Notes: generated by a model not told the origin, from the letters alone. DNA of 64,000 bases from Pseudaquabacterium terrae (GCF_013266755.1 NZ_JABRWJ010000008.1:372001-436000), one strand, 5' to 3'. Numbered from the stretch's first letter, positions 17,715 through 25,711 are shown. A program made the numbers and translations.

Positions 17715-18386
17715 ATGAATGCACCGCCCGACTCCATCGCCATCCCCGCCGGCGCGCACGAGCTGAGCACCGCCGAAGTCTCCGATGCGCTCGATGCCCT
17801 TCGCCTGCCCGGCAGCGCGCTCGGCATCGGCCACGTGGCCGGCCGCGCGCGGGTGTTCGGCCCGGCCTACACGGTGCGCTACGCGCCGGTGGACAACGCG
17901 AACCCGGGGACCGTGGGCGACTACCTCGACGAGACGCCCGAGGGTGCCGTGGTCGTGCTCGACAACGGCGGCCGGACCGACTGCACCGTGTGGGGCGGCA
18001 TCCTGAGCCAACTGGCCGCGCACCGCGGTATCGCCGGCTCCGTCATCTGGGGCGTGTGCCGCGACACCGGCGAGGCCGAGCAGGTCGACTATCCGCTGTA
18101 TGCCTGTGGGCGCTTCATGCGCACCGGCAAGGATCGCGTCCAGGTCGAAGCTGTCGGCGAGGTGGTGAGTCTGTCCGACGTGCGCGTGGCGGCCGGTGAC
18201 TACATCGTCGGCGACGAGGACGGCATCGTGGTCGTGCCACGTGCCCGCGCCACGGAAGTCTTCGAGCGTGCGCTCGTGCTGCGCGCTGCCGAGCAGCGCA
18301 TCGTGGCCGCGACGCTCGCGGGTGCGACGCTGACTGACGCGCGCAAGCAAGCGGCTTATCACACGCTCCAGCGCGCCGGGTCCTGA
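17715..18386 (+). CDS. RraA-like aldolase, copy 1
   Basis: This 223-residue protein belongs to the RraA / 4-carboxy-4-hydroxy-2-oxoadipate aldolase family. N-terminal STAEVSDALDALRLPGS is the family opening, and GSVIWGVCRDTGEA contains the Arg-Asp pair that binds the metal and substrate carboxylate in the aldolases. GDYIVGDEDGIVVVP is the conserved C-terminal motif. The start was set at MNAPPDSIAIP, which gives family length. It is the first gene of a rightward run of RraA-like and Bug genes divergent from a LysR regulator. RNase-E-inhibitor function (true RraA) is unlikely in this context; retro-aldol cleavage or decarboxylation of a hydroxy-oxo acid is more likely. Confidence 0.82.
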   Translation: MNAPPDSIAIPAGAHELSTAEVSDALDALRLPGSALGIGHVAGRARVFGPAYTVRYAPVDNANPGTVGDYLDETPEGAVVVLDNGGRTDCTVWGGILSQLAAHRGIAGSVIWGVCRDTGEAEQVDYPLYACGRFMRTGKDRVQVEAVGEVVSLSDVRVAAGDYIVGDEDGIVVVPRARATEVFERALVLRAAEQRIVAATLAGATLTDARKQAAYHTLQRAGS

Positions 18387-18410
18387 ATTCCACAAATTGG
18401 GAGACATTCG

Positions 18411-19397
18411 ATGACGAACCTCTTCTGCGGTCGGCGCTCTGCGGCCTGGCTGATCATGAGCGCGCTGGCTGCTGCCGTGCCCGCCGCCTACGCGGCGGAC
18501 GCGTACCCGTGCCAAGTCCTGAGGATCGTGTCACCCTATCCGGCCGGCGGCACCACGGACATCCTGGCGCGCCTGATCGGGCCCGGGCTGTCCAAGGGAC
18601 TGGGCGTGCCGGTGATCGTCGACAACAAGGCCGGCGCCAGCAGCAACATCGGCACCGAATCGGTGGTGCGCTCGCAGGCCGACGGCTGCACGGCGCTGCT
18701 CGGCAACAACACCGGCATCGTCATCAATCGCAACCTCTACAAGCTGAAGTACGAGCCGACGCGCGACCTTACGGCCGTCGGGCTGGTCGCGTCCACGCCG
18801 CTGCTGCTGTACGTCAACGCGGAGTTCCCGGCGAAGAGCGTGGCAGAGCTTGTCGACCTGCTGAAGAAGTCACCGGGCAAGTACAGCTATGCCTCGGGCG
18901 GCAGCGGCAGCCCGCAGCACCTGCTGGGCGAGATGATCAAGATCCAGAAGAGCGTGTTCATGGTCCACATCCCCTACCGGGGACAGGGGCCTGCGCAGCA
19001 GGATGTCCTCGGCGGCACGGTGCCGATCGCGTTCGAAACCATCACCGCGCTGACGCCGCAGTTGAAGTCGCCGCGCATCCGCGTGCTGGCCACGACGTCC
19101 GCGAAGCGCGACCCCAAGCTGCCTGAGGTGCCGACGATGAACGAGTCGGGCTTCACGGACTTCGCGTTCGAGAACTGGTATGGACTGTTCGTGCCGTCGA
19201 AGACGCCGGCGCCTGTCGTCGAGCGGCTCTCGCAGGAACTGCAGAAGGTGCTCAGGTCGCCGGAAGTGACGGCAAAGCTGGCCGAGTTGGGCTCGCGCGA
19301 TGTGAGCGGCACGCCTGCGCAGGCCGCGAAGTTCATCGCGAAGGAGCTGCCGCAGTGGGAAGCGGTGGTGAAGCGGTCAGGCGCCACGGTCGATTGA
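18411..19397 (+). CDS. Bug-family (TctC) periplasmic receptor, copy 1
   Basis: This 328-residue periplasmic solute receptor begins with a signal peptide ending PAAYAA. The mature start AYPCQVLRIVSPYPAGGTTDILARLIG has the Bug-family pyrrolidone/carboxylate-binding loop PYPAGGTTD, and DNKAGASSNIG is the second conserved loop. The family usually binds di- or tricarboxylates or other small acids for the TctAB membrane partners. No tctA or tctB gene is present in the window, as is usual for the expanded Bug family of Burkholderiales. It sits 24 bp after the RraA-like gene. Confidence 0.92.
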   Translation: MTNLFCGRRSAAWLIMSALAAAVPAAYAADAYPCQVLRIVSPYPAGGTTDILARLIGPGLSKGLGVPVIVDNKAGASSNIGTESVVRSQADGCTALLGNNTGIVINRNLYKLKYEPTRDLTAVGLVASTPLLLYVNAEFPAKSVAELVDLLKKSPGKYSYASGGSGSPQHLLGEMIKIQKSVFMVHIPYRGQGPAQQDVLGGTVPIAFETITALTPQLKSPRIRVLATTSAKRDPKLPEVPTMNESGFTDFAFENWYGLFVPSKTPAPVVERLSQELQKVLRSPEVTAKLAELGSRDVSGTPAQAAKFIAKELPQWEAVVKRSGATVD

Positions 19398-19413
19398 TTG
19401 AAGGAGCACACAG

Positions 19414-20052
19414 ATGAATCAGCAAGCGATCTACGAAGAACTGCGTGCGCTCGGCGCCGCGACGGTCTACGAGGCGCAGGGTGCCAAGGGTGCCCTCGAC
19501 AGTGGCATGAAGCCGATCGACCAGGCATCGCGGCTGGTGGGTCCGGCACTGACCGTGGACACCCGCCCCGCCGACAACCTGATGCTGCACTACGCACTCT
19601 TGAAGGCCAGGCCCGGCGACGTCCTGGTTGTCGATGCCAAGGGCTTCCTCGAGGCGGGGCCTTGGGGCGACGTGCTGACGGCCGCGGCGCTGAAGGCAGG
19701 CGTGGCCGGGCTGGTCATCCACGGCGCCGTCCGCGACGCTGAAGCGATCGCCGCGATGGGTTTCCCGGTGTTCTGCCGTGGCCTGTCCATCAAGGGCACG
19801 GGCAAGGTGCACCCCGGCAGGGTCAACGTGCCGGTGTGCATCGGTGACGTGCTGATCCGGCCCGGCGACATCGTGGTGGGCGATCGCGACGGACTGGTGA
19901 TCGTGGCGCCCGGCGAGGCGGAGTCCGTGCTCGCCAGCGCGAGGGCGCGAGAAGCCAAGGAGGCCGGGTTCCGATCGGCCATCGAGCAGGGCGCTAGCAC
20001 GGCAGAGCTGTTGGGGCTGAGACCGACCCTCGAGAGCCTGGGACTGCGTTGA
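19414..20052 (+). CDS. RraA-like aldolase, copy 2
   Basis: This 212-residue RraA-family protein opens with a GGAG ribosome site, then the family motifs GAATVYEAQGAKGALDS, PADNLMLHYALLKARPGDVLVVDAKG, GLVIHGAVRDAEAI with the metal-site Arg-Asp, and the C-terminal GDIVVGDRDGLVIV. It lies 16 bp after a Bug receptor gene and 28 bp before another, so uptake and cleavage of a related acid are probably coupled. It is only distantly similar to copies 1 and 3, so the three are unlikely to be recent duplicates. Confidence 0.83.
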   Translation: MNQQAIYEELRALGAATVYEAQGAKGALDSGMKPIDQASRLVGPALTVDTRPADNLMLHYALLKARPGDVLVVDAKGFLEAGPWGDVLTAAALKAGVAGLVIHGAVRDAEAIAAMGFPVFCRGLSIKGTGKVHPGRVNVPVCIGDVLIRPGDIVVGDRDGLVIVAPGEAESVLASARAREAKEAGFRSAIEQGASTAELLGLRPTLESLGLR

Positions 20053-20080
20053 CAGCATGCGAACCTACGGAGACAACAGA

Positions 20081-21046
20081 ATGAGTCACCTGATCAAACT
20101 TCTTTCCGTGCTGCTGGCCAGCGCAGCGATGTTGCCCACGGTCCACGCACAGACCTATCCCGACAAGTCGGTCCGACTCATCGTGCCGTGGCCGGCCGGA
20201 GGCGCAGCCGATGCTGTAGGGCGCGCAGTGGCAGCGTCCTTGACCGCCGAATTCGGCAAGACCGTCTTCGTCGAGAACCTTGCCGGCGCTGGCGGCAACA
20301 TCGGCACCCAGCAGTTCATCCGCTCAGCGCCCGATGGCCATACGCTGCTGCTGGCCACCAGCTCGACGAACGCAGCCAACCCGCATCTGTACAAGAAGAC
20401 CGGCTTCGATCCGGTGAAGGATTTCACCCCGGTCGCTTCGTTGGCAGTGATTCCGAGCGTCCTTGTCGTGCCGGCGGCATCGTCATTCAAGTCACCCAAA
20501 GACGTGATCGCGGCGGCCAAGGCGGCACCGGGCAAGCTGGCCTACGGCTCGGGCGGAGTCGGCAACTCGGCGCACCTCGCGGGCGAGCTGTTCAAGTCGG
20601 TGGCAAGGATCGACGTCACGCATGTGCCGTACAAGGGCAGTGGTCCGGCGCTCACCGACGTCATGGGTGGCCAACTCGAACTGATGTTCGACACCGGCGC
20701 GTTCCCGCACATCAAGGGAGGGAAGATTCGCGCCCTGGCAGTGGCCGCCGACAAGCGCAGCCCGCTGATCCCGGATGTGCCGACGTTCGACGAACTCGGC
20801 ATCAAGGGCATGATCATGAATGCCTGGTACGGCGTCGCTGCGCCAGCAGGCACGCCGCAGGCAGTCGTCACGAAAGTCAATGCAGCGGTCAACCAAGCGC
20901 TGAAGTCAGGGGATCTCGGCAAGCGCCTGGCAGACATCGGCGCCGAGGTGCGCGCCGGCTCGCCGGACGAGTTCTCGAGGTTCTGGCGCGCCGAACTTGC
21001 CCGCTACGAGGGCTTGGTCAAGCTGACAGGGGCGACGCTGGATTGA
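20081..21046 (+). CDS. Bug-family (TctC) periplasmic receptor, copy 2
   Basis: This 321-residue receptor starts at MSHLIKLLSVLLASAAM, preceded by CGGAGA; the signal peptide ends near VHAQ. The first binding loop is VPWPAGGAADAVGRA and the second ENLAGAGGNIGTQ. DVPTFDELGIKG and the C-terminal GATLD are family features. It follows an RraA-like gene and precedes a third one in the same direction. Confidence 0.92.
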   Translation: MSHLIKLLSVLLASAAMLPTVHAQTYPDKSVRLIVPWPAGGAADAVGRAVAASLTAEFGKTVFVENLAGAGGNIGTQQFIRSAPDGHTLLLATSSTNAANPHLYKKTGFDPVKDFTPVASLAVIPSVLVVPAASSFKSPKDVIAAAKAAPGKLAYGSGGVGNSAHLAGELFKSVARIDVTHVPYKGSGPALTDVMGGQLELMFDTGAFPHIKGGKIRALAVAADKRSPLIPDVPTFDELGIKGMIMNAWYGVAAPAGTPQAVVTKVNAAVNQALKSGDLGKRLADIGAEVRAGSPDEFSRFWRAELARYEGLVKLTGATLD

Positions 21047-21100
21047 TGCATCGAGCTCATGATCCGTACGCAGTAGCCTGTGCTTTCATGAGACCTTGCA

Positions 21101-21766
21101 ATGTGCCCCTCCAGCCTTGATCGTCTCGCTCGCCTCGACACGAACACGGTGTCGGACGCGCTCGATTTCCTCTCGTTGCCAGGCGCCACGGTTGGGCTGC
21201 GCCCGCTGTGGGACTGCCCGAAGCTTGTCGGTCGTGCCAGCACCGTCCAGCTCGGTCCGAAGAGCGGCAGTGCACCGACCGTGCACCTGATCTCGCCGGT
21301 GATTGCGGCGATCAATGGTGCCGACCGTGTTCTGGTGATCGCAGGCGGCATCGACGGTGTGTCTTGTTGGGGAGACATCCTCGCCAACGCCGCCAAGGTG
21401 AAGCACGTGCGTGGCACGGTGATCGACGGCTTCAGCCGCGACATCGAAGCCAACGAAGCGATCTCCTATCCGGTCTACGGCCGTGGCGTCACGATGGTCA
21501 GCGCACGCAATCGGGTGGTGCAGCTGGCCTCGGGTACGCCGATCCAAGTCGCGGGCGTGACGGTCAGGGAGGACGACTACGTCATCGCCGACCGCTGCGG
21601 CACGGTGTTCGTGCCCTCTGATCGCATCGACGAGGTGCTGGACCTGGCCGAGCGCATCGGGCGCCGGCAGGAGGGCATGGTGCATGCGGTGCGCTCGGGC
21701 CGATCGGTCGAGGACGTGATGCACGACAAGGAGTTCGAAGCGATCAAGGCAGGAGCCCCGACATGA
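21101..21766 (+). CDS. RraA-like aldolase, copy 3
   Basis: This 221-residue RraA-family protein shows DTNTVSDALDFLSLPGATVG at the N-terminus, GTVIDGFSRDIEANEAISYPVYG with the metal-site Arg-Asp, and DDYVIADRCGTVFVP near the C-terminus. It resembles copy 1 more than copy 2. Its stop overlaps the start of a broken aminotransferase (ATGA), indicating that the operon once continued into an amino-transfer step. Confidence 0.82.
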   Translation: MCPSSLDRLARLDTNTVSDALDFLSLPGATVGLRPLWDCPKLVGRASTVQLGPKSGSAPTVHLISPVIAAINGADRVLVIAGGIDGVSCWGDILANAAKVKHVRGTVIDGFSRDIEANEAISYPVYGRGVTMVSARNRVVQLASGTPIQVAGVTVREDDYVIADRCGTVFVPSDRIDEVLDLAERIGRRQEGMVHAVRSGRSVEDVMHDKEFEAIKAGAPT

Positions 21767-21950
21767 ACGGCAGCCTGCAGTGCTTGAACGCCCACCTGGC
21801 CACGGCCAGACCCTCGGCCACCTACCGCATGATGGACCGTGTGGCCGAGCGCCGCGCCGCTGGCGCCAGGGTGATCTCGCTGTCCGCAGGCGAGCCCGAC
21901 TTCGACACACCCACGCATGTCAGTTCGCCGCGATGCACGCGCTGAACATG
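21763..21950 (+). pseudogene. N-terminal fragment of a class-I aminotransferase
   Basis: The reading frame from ATG gives about 50 residues that match the start of aspartate-type PLP aminotransferases: RPSATYRMMDRVAERRAAGARVIS and the hallmark LSAGEPDFDTPTHV. After a one-base shift a second frame continues QFAAMHAL, which still fits the family, and then similarity ends; the remaining 350 or so residues with the PLP lysine are absent. It was once coupled to RraA-like copy 3. The break marks the junction between the catabolic operon and the toxin-antitoxin segment. Confidence 0.75.
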
Positions 21951-22051
21951 GCCGAGCTGGACGGCATCATGGGCACTACGCTGACGCTCGATCCGGCCCC
22001 TGAAACCGGCAGTCCGCCGGACTCCGCACAGTTTGGTGCCAATCTGATAGT

Positions 22052-22080
22052 TTGACACCACTCGAGCTCAAGGCTATTCT
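22052..22080 (+). promoter_or_regulatory. strong sigma-70 promoter of the RHH-Fic module
   Basis: A perfect TTGACA (22,052-22,057) and TATTCT (22,075-22,080) are separated by exactly 17 bp. The antitoxin ATG begins only 6 bases after the -10 box, so transcription should begin at or within a base or two of the start codon and the mRNA would be leaderless. A near-palindrome TTTGGTGCCAA lies just upstream (22,031-22,041) and could be an operator. Confidence 0.7.
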
Positions 22081-22086
22081 CAAAGC

Positions 22087-22638
22087 ATGAGCAAAGTCTC
22101 GACACCCATCCGCAGCAAGTCCGCCCCCGCGAAGGCGCGAGGCGCTACGGCGAAGCGTGCGAAGCCACGCGCCGCGGGGGGCAAGCGCATCACCAAGATC
22201 GGCCCTGCCGAGGTGCCACAGGCCCTCGCCGGGTCGAACGAGGATGCGGTGCGAACCAAGACGCTGCGACTGCAGCCGTCCTACGAGAAGGGCCTCGTGA
22301 TCCTGAAGCGGATCCTCAAGATGCCCATCAACAAGATGGTGAACGAGGCGGTTGGCGAATACATCCAGAGGCGGACCGCCGAGGTGGAGTCTGAGCTCAC
22401 GACAACACTCGAACAACTGCACGCGTATCGCCTCGCGGACCCGGACTTCGTGGCGGCGCGCCAAGCGTTCGTCGAGGGCGAAGCGCTGTACGGCAAGGAC
22501 GATCCGATGGAGGGCCGAATCGTCCGTGTGAAGGTGCCGGCGCGCGATGGGGTGAAGCCCGGGGCATCCGCGCCTCCAACAGAGGCCGTGGCGGCCGGAC
22601 CGGCCCTGAGAAAAGTTCGCGAGCTGCTCCGCCGCTAG
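22087..22638 (+). CDS. ribbon-helix-helix protein, putative antitoxin of Fic
   Basis: This 183-residue basic protein has a Lys/Arg/Ala-rich tail (1-40), then a likely ribbon-helix-helix: VRTKTLRLQPSYEKG (strand and helix 1, about 55-69) and INKMVNEAVGEYIQRR (helix 2, about 81-96). A helical segment follows to about residue 135 and a Pro/Ala-rich C-terminus ends RKVRELLRR. Its stop is 3 bp before the Fic gene, the normal antitoxin-first order. The Fic-inhibiting motif (S/T)xxxE(G/N) of VbhA-like antitoxins is not present, so any neutralisation would work differently, or it acts as the repressor. The function is inferred from context and fold. Confidence 0.65.
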   Translation: MSKVSTPIRSKSAPAKARGATAKRAKPRAAGGKRITKIGPAEVPQALAGSNEDAVRTKTLRLQPSYEKGLVILKRILKMPINKMVNEAVGEYIQRRTAEVESELTTTLEQLHAYRLADPDFVAARQAFVEGEALYGKDDPMEGRIVRVKVPARDGVKPGASAPPTEAVAAGPALRKVRELLRR

Positions 22639-22641
22639 CCC

Positions 22642-23352
22642 GTGGCCACGTCCCCCACCACTGCGCTTCCACACTGGGACGCCAACAGCCCAACGCTGCT
22701 CGCCAATCTCGCGCTCATCGATGCCGCGGTTCACGACGACGCCGCTCGACGCGTGACGCCGACGCTGAAGCGCATGCGCGAATGGCACACGGTGATGATG
22801 CATGGCCTCGATGCCGGGGACCCCACCTACGTCGGACGCTTCAGGGGCATGCCGGGTTTCCCGGCACTCGCCGAAGACGTGGAAATTGCCGGCATCCTGG
22901 GCACACCTTACGCTGACGTGGACGCCGAGGCCCGGGCGTTCGAGTCTCGCGTGCAGGCGGTCGTTGCTGCCCTGGACGCGATGTACGCGACGCCGGCGAC
23001 CCTGGACGATGACGGGCGCGAGGCCGTGATCGAGCTTGCAGCCTATGCACACGGGGAGTGGGTGCGCATCCATCCGTTCATCAACGGCAACGGAAGGACG
23101 TCCCGGATCTGGGCCAACCTCATCATGCAAAGGTACGGCATGCCTCCGGTCCTCGCCTTGCGGCCCCGCCCCGCCGGGCGCGGCTACGCGAATGCTGCGT
23201 CGGCCTGCATGAACAGGGACTTGGCGCCCCTGGCGGCCTACCTTCGCAAGGCCTACGACGCCGTGGTTGGCGCTGCGAAACCGGGCAAGGCCATGCCGGC
23301 CACCAAGGTTGTCGCCAGGAAGGCGCCCGCAAAGAAGAGGGGCTCCAAGTGA
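22642..23352 (+). CDS. Fic-domain protein (putative toxin)
   Basis: This 236-residue protein starts with GTG and has the Fic core motif HPFINGNGRTSR at residues 144-155. His144 is the catalytic base in Fic enzymes that attach AMP, phosphate or other nucleotides to target proteins. The fifth motif position is Asn rather than the Asp/Glu that normally binds magnesium, which could change the substrate or activity. FxGMPGFPALAEDV (about 67-80) is the region of the target-docking flap. The last 25 residues are a Lys/Ala tail. No self-inhibitory (S/T)xxxE(G/N) helix is obvious. Paired with the RHH gene, it probably stabilises the island. Confidence 0.82.
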   Translation: MATSPTTALPHWDANSPTLLANLALIDAAVHDDAARRVTPTLKRMREWHTVMMHGLDAGDPTYVGRFRGMPGFPALAEDVEIAGILGTPYADVDAEARAFESRVQAVVAALDAMYATPATLDDDGREAVIELAAYAHGEWVRIHPFINGNGRTSRIWANLIMQRYGMPPVLALRPRPAGRGYANAASACMNRDLAPLAAYLRKAYDAVVGAAKPGKAMPATKVVARKAPAKKRGSK

Positions 23353-23551
23353 GGGCGGGCCTATATGCAGGTCGAGGCCCGGCTGCAATGCGAGCGTGTC
23401 GTTGGAGTGGCTGAACACCCCCCGAGCGGGCCGGATCAAACATCCAGCGCGGACGCAAGAGGTACCGATTTTGCGAGAACCACTTGTGTCGCGGATGGTC
23501 GGCGCAGGTCGCTTCCGAAAAGTTGCGCTAAGTCCTTGTCAGAGTCGACAT

Positions 23552-23599
23552 CCTTGACATGGTGGGGGTCGTTGGTTCGAGTCCAATCGCGCCTACCAA
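23552..23599 (+). repeat. right attachment repeat (attR, tRNA-Val 3' fragment)
   Basis: This exact copy of tRNA-Val positions from the anticodon arm to CCA has no D-arm or 5' acceptor strand, so it is not a tRNA gene. It marks the right end of the island. The 200 bp before it, after the Fic gene, show no gene. Confidence 0.9.
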
Positions 23600-23603
23600 C
23601 ACT

Positions 23604-23654
23604 AAAAACCCGGTAGATCCGTTGTCTCGCAACGGCCTACCGGGTTTTTTCTTT
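23604..23654 (+). terminator. original terminator of tRNA-Val, now at the island's right end
   Basis: AAAAACCCGGTAG pairs with CTACCGGGTTTTT, an inner CCGTTG/CAACGG stem extends the hairpin, and a run TTTTTTCTTTT follows. It sits five bases after the tRNA fragment, so it was probably the tRNA's own terminator before integration. It may also stop the leftward LysR gene, acting in both directions. Confidence 0.8.
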
Positions 23655-23658
23655 TGTG

Positions 23659-24549
23659 TCAGGACGCCGCGGGGGTCTTTGACAGCAGGGCGATGAGGCG
23701 CAGCGAGGCCGGCGAAAGATAGCTGTTGACCCGATGCGTCACGACCAGGCGGCGCCGCATGGTCGTTTCCTTCAGCACGATCTCCTTGAGCCTGGATCCG
23801 CCGTGCCTTCCCGCGAGGTGATGGCGGGAAATGAAGCTCAGCAGGCCCGTCTCGGCGATAAGCGCCGGAAGCATCAGCAGCATCGTGCTTTCGACCTGGA
23901 CGCGCGGTCGCGGCAGGCGCTTGCGGTCGAAGGTGTGGTCCAGCCAGTCGCGCGTGGGCGCGCCCGGAGGCTGCAGCGCCCAGCGATAGGAGGTGAGATC
24001 CTTCAGCGTCGGCTGGCCGCGCAAGAGGGGATGGCTGGCGCTCGCCGCGACGACGATCACATCCTCGGCAAGCAGGTGAGAGGCGAATCCGTCCTCCTCC
24101 GGGCTCTCCGTGCCAACCATCAGATCGAGCTCGCCGCTGCGCAGCAGCGGCTTGAGCGTATCGATGAGACCCACGACTGTTCGGAGCGTGACTTCCGGCG
24201 CTTCGTCCAGCAGCTGTCGCGCCACCGGGGGCAGCAGGAACTGAGCAGCCGTCGGCACGATGCCGATGCGCACGTGCCCGGACAGTCCCTGCCCGATGCT
24301 CGCCATCTCGCGCCGCGCGTCCTCCTCGTCGAAGCGCAGGCGCTGCGCCCACTTCAGCAGCACGCGGCCGGCAGCGCTGAGCCGGATGCCACGTCCCGCC
24401 TTTTCGAACAGCGGCGCGCCGCACTGCTCTTCGAGGCGGCGGATGCAGCTGGTCAACGCCGGCTGCGTGCGGTGCAGCTGCCGGGACGCCTTGCCCAGAT
24501 GCTCCAGCGTGGCAATGACTTCGAAATAGCGCAGGTCTCGCAGGTCCAT
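23659..24549 (-). CDS. LysR-family transcriptional regulator
   Basis: This 296-residue LysR protein starts at MDLRDLRYFEVIATLEHLGKA; the frame is open further upstream but that part is not homologous. The helix-turn-helix LGKASRQLHRTQPALTSCIRRLEEQ is at about residues 17-41, and the effector domain includes GLSGHVRIGIVPTAAQ. It is divergent from a Bug-receptor/RraA/dehydrogenase operon, with a 124-bp AT-richer gap between starts, and is the probable regulator of it. Confidence 0.92.
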   Translation of the reverse strand: MDLRDLRYFEVIATLEHLGKASRQLHRTQPALTSCIRRLEEQCGAPLFEKAGRGIRLSAAGRVLLKWAQRLRFDEEDARREMASIGQGLSGHVRIGIVPTAAQFLLPPVARQLLDEAPEVTLRTVVGLIDTLKPLLRSGELDLMVGTESPEEDGFASHLLAEDVIVVAASASHPLLRGQPTLKDLTSYRWALQPPGAPTRDWLDHTFDRKRLPRPRVQVESTMLLMLPALIAETGLLSFISRHHLAGRHGGSRLKEIVLKETTMRRRLVVTHRVNSYLSPASLRLIALLSKTPAAS

Positions 24550-24673
24550 TGCAAAAGCCGGATCTATGGTTGCTAAAAAACTATCGATTGGACTGTAGGC
24601 CTGGCAGCGCCAATACTCAATCCCATCGACAGCCCGCCGTACGAGCAGGCGCCCGAGGGACAACGGAGACAGC

Positions 24674-25642
24674 ATGACCTTTACCCGACGCACCCTGCTG
24701 GCGATCACCGCCGCCACGCTCACGACCGGCGCCTTCGCGCAGGCCTTCCCCTCCAAGCCGATCCGCCTGATCGTCCCGTTTCCGCCGGGAGGTGGCACGG
24801 ACATCATCGCCCGCGAAACCAGCCAGAAGGTCGCCACGGCGACCGGCTGGACCTTCGTGATCGAGAACAAGCCGGGCGCCGGCGGCAACCTGGGCGTCGA
24901 TGCGGTCGCCAAGTCGGCGGCCGACGGCTACACGATCGTGCTCGGCCAGACCAGCAACCTGGCGATCAATCCGACGCTGTACGCGAAGATGCCGTACGAC
25001 TCGCAGAAGGACCTGACGCCGATCGTGCTGGTGGCCAACGCGCCGCTGGTGATGGTGACCAGCGCCACGTCGCCGTACAAGACACTGGCCGATGCGGTCA
25101 ACGCAGCGAAGGCCAAGCCCGGAGCCGTCAACTTCGCCTCGCCCGGCAACGGCACGGTGGCGCACCTGACGAGCGAGTTGTTCCAGAAGGCCGCCGGCGT
25201 GAAGACGCAGCATGTGCCGTACAAGGGTGCGGCGCAGGCGCTGACCGACGTGATCAGCGGCACCGTCGAGCTCTACATGTCCTCGGTGCCGACGCTGCTG
25301 GGCCAGATCAAGCAGGGCAAGCTGCGGGCGCTGGCGGTCACCTCGGCCAGGCGCGTCGACGACCTGCCGAACGTGCCGACGATCAACGAGTCGGGCTACA
25401 AGGGCTTCGATGCGGTGACCTGGTTCGGCCTGCTGGCGCCGGCCGGCACGCCGAAGGACGTGATCGCCAGAATCAACGCCGAGTTCAACAAGGCGCTGCA
25501 GCAGCCCGAGCTGCGCAAGAAGCTGGGCGACGAAGGCGCCGATCCAGCCGGCGGCACGCCCGAGCAGTTCGCGGCCCTGATCAAGGACGAGATTCCGCGC
25601 TGGGGCAAGGTCGTCAAGGATTCGGGCGCGCGGATCGACTGA
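24674..25642 (+). CDS. Bug-family (TctC) periplasmic receptor, copy 3
   Basis: This 322-residue receptor has the signal peptide MTFTRRTLLAITAATLTTGAFAQ with a twin-arginine-like RRTLL, then the Bug binding loop VPFPPGGGTDIIARET and ENKPGAGGNLGVDAV. The C-terminus GTPEQFAALIKDEIPRWGKVVKDSGARID is normal for the family. It heads a rightward operon that continues with an RraA-like gene and a 2-hydroxyacid dehydrogenase. Confidence 0.93.
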   Translation: MTFTRRTLLAITAATLTTGAFAQAFPSKPIRLIVPFPPGGGTDIIARETSQKVATATGWTFVIENKPGAGGNLGVDAVAKSAADGYTIVLGQTSNLAINPTLYAKMPYDSQKDLTPIVLVANAPLVMVTSATSPYKTLADAVNAAKAKPGAVNFASPGNGTVAHLTSELFQKAAGVKTQHVPYKGAAQALTDVISGTVELYMSSVPTLLGQIKQGKLRALAVTSARRVDDLPNVPTINESGYKGFDAVTWFGLLAPAGTPKDVIARINAEFNKALQQPELRKKLGDEGADPAGGTPEQFAALIKDEIPRWGKVVKDSGARID

Positions 25643-25711
25643 GCTCGCCGCGCCACTGCGGCCGGTGCATCCGCCGGCTGCCATCCCTTTAACGAGTTAT
25701 TGGAGATTCAG

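Larger units (their letters stand above)
7061..23599. mobile_element. genomic island integrated at tRNA-Val
   Basis: About 16.5 kb is bounded by two exact 48-bp direct repeats of the tRNA-Val 3' end. The contents fit an accessory island: a decayed recombinase remnant beside the left repeat, catabolic and uptake genes (ABC transporter, acyl-CoA ligase, nitronate monooxygenase, RraA-like aldolases, Bug receptors), a truncated aminotransferase, and a toxin-antitoxin pair beside the right repeat. No intact integrase, excisionase, relaxase or conjugation gene is visible, so the island looks immobile by itself. Confidence 0.82.

Noticed and set aside
17715-18386. Calling this protein the RNase E inhibitor RraA
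   Set aside because: It keeps the family's Arg-Asp metal site and sits in a LysR/Bug catabolic operon, which favours an aldolase role.
21780-22055. A 91-residue gene between the aminotransferase fragment and the antitoxin
   Set aside because: Its first half is the aminotransferase sequence in the wrong frame, and its second half overlaps the toxin-antitoxin promoter; only the short frameshifted QFAAMHAL part looks coding.
23552-23599. A second tRNA-Val gene
   Set aside because: It has only the anticodon arm to the CCA end; the 5' acceptor and D-arm are missing, so it cannot fold as tRNA.
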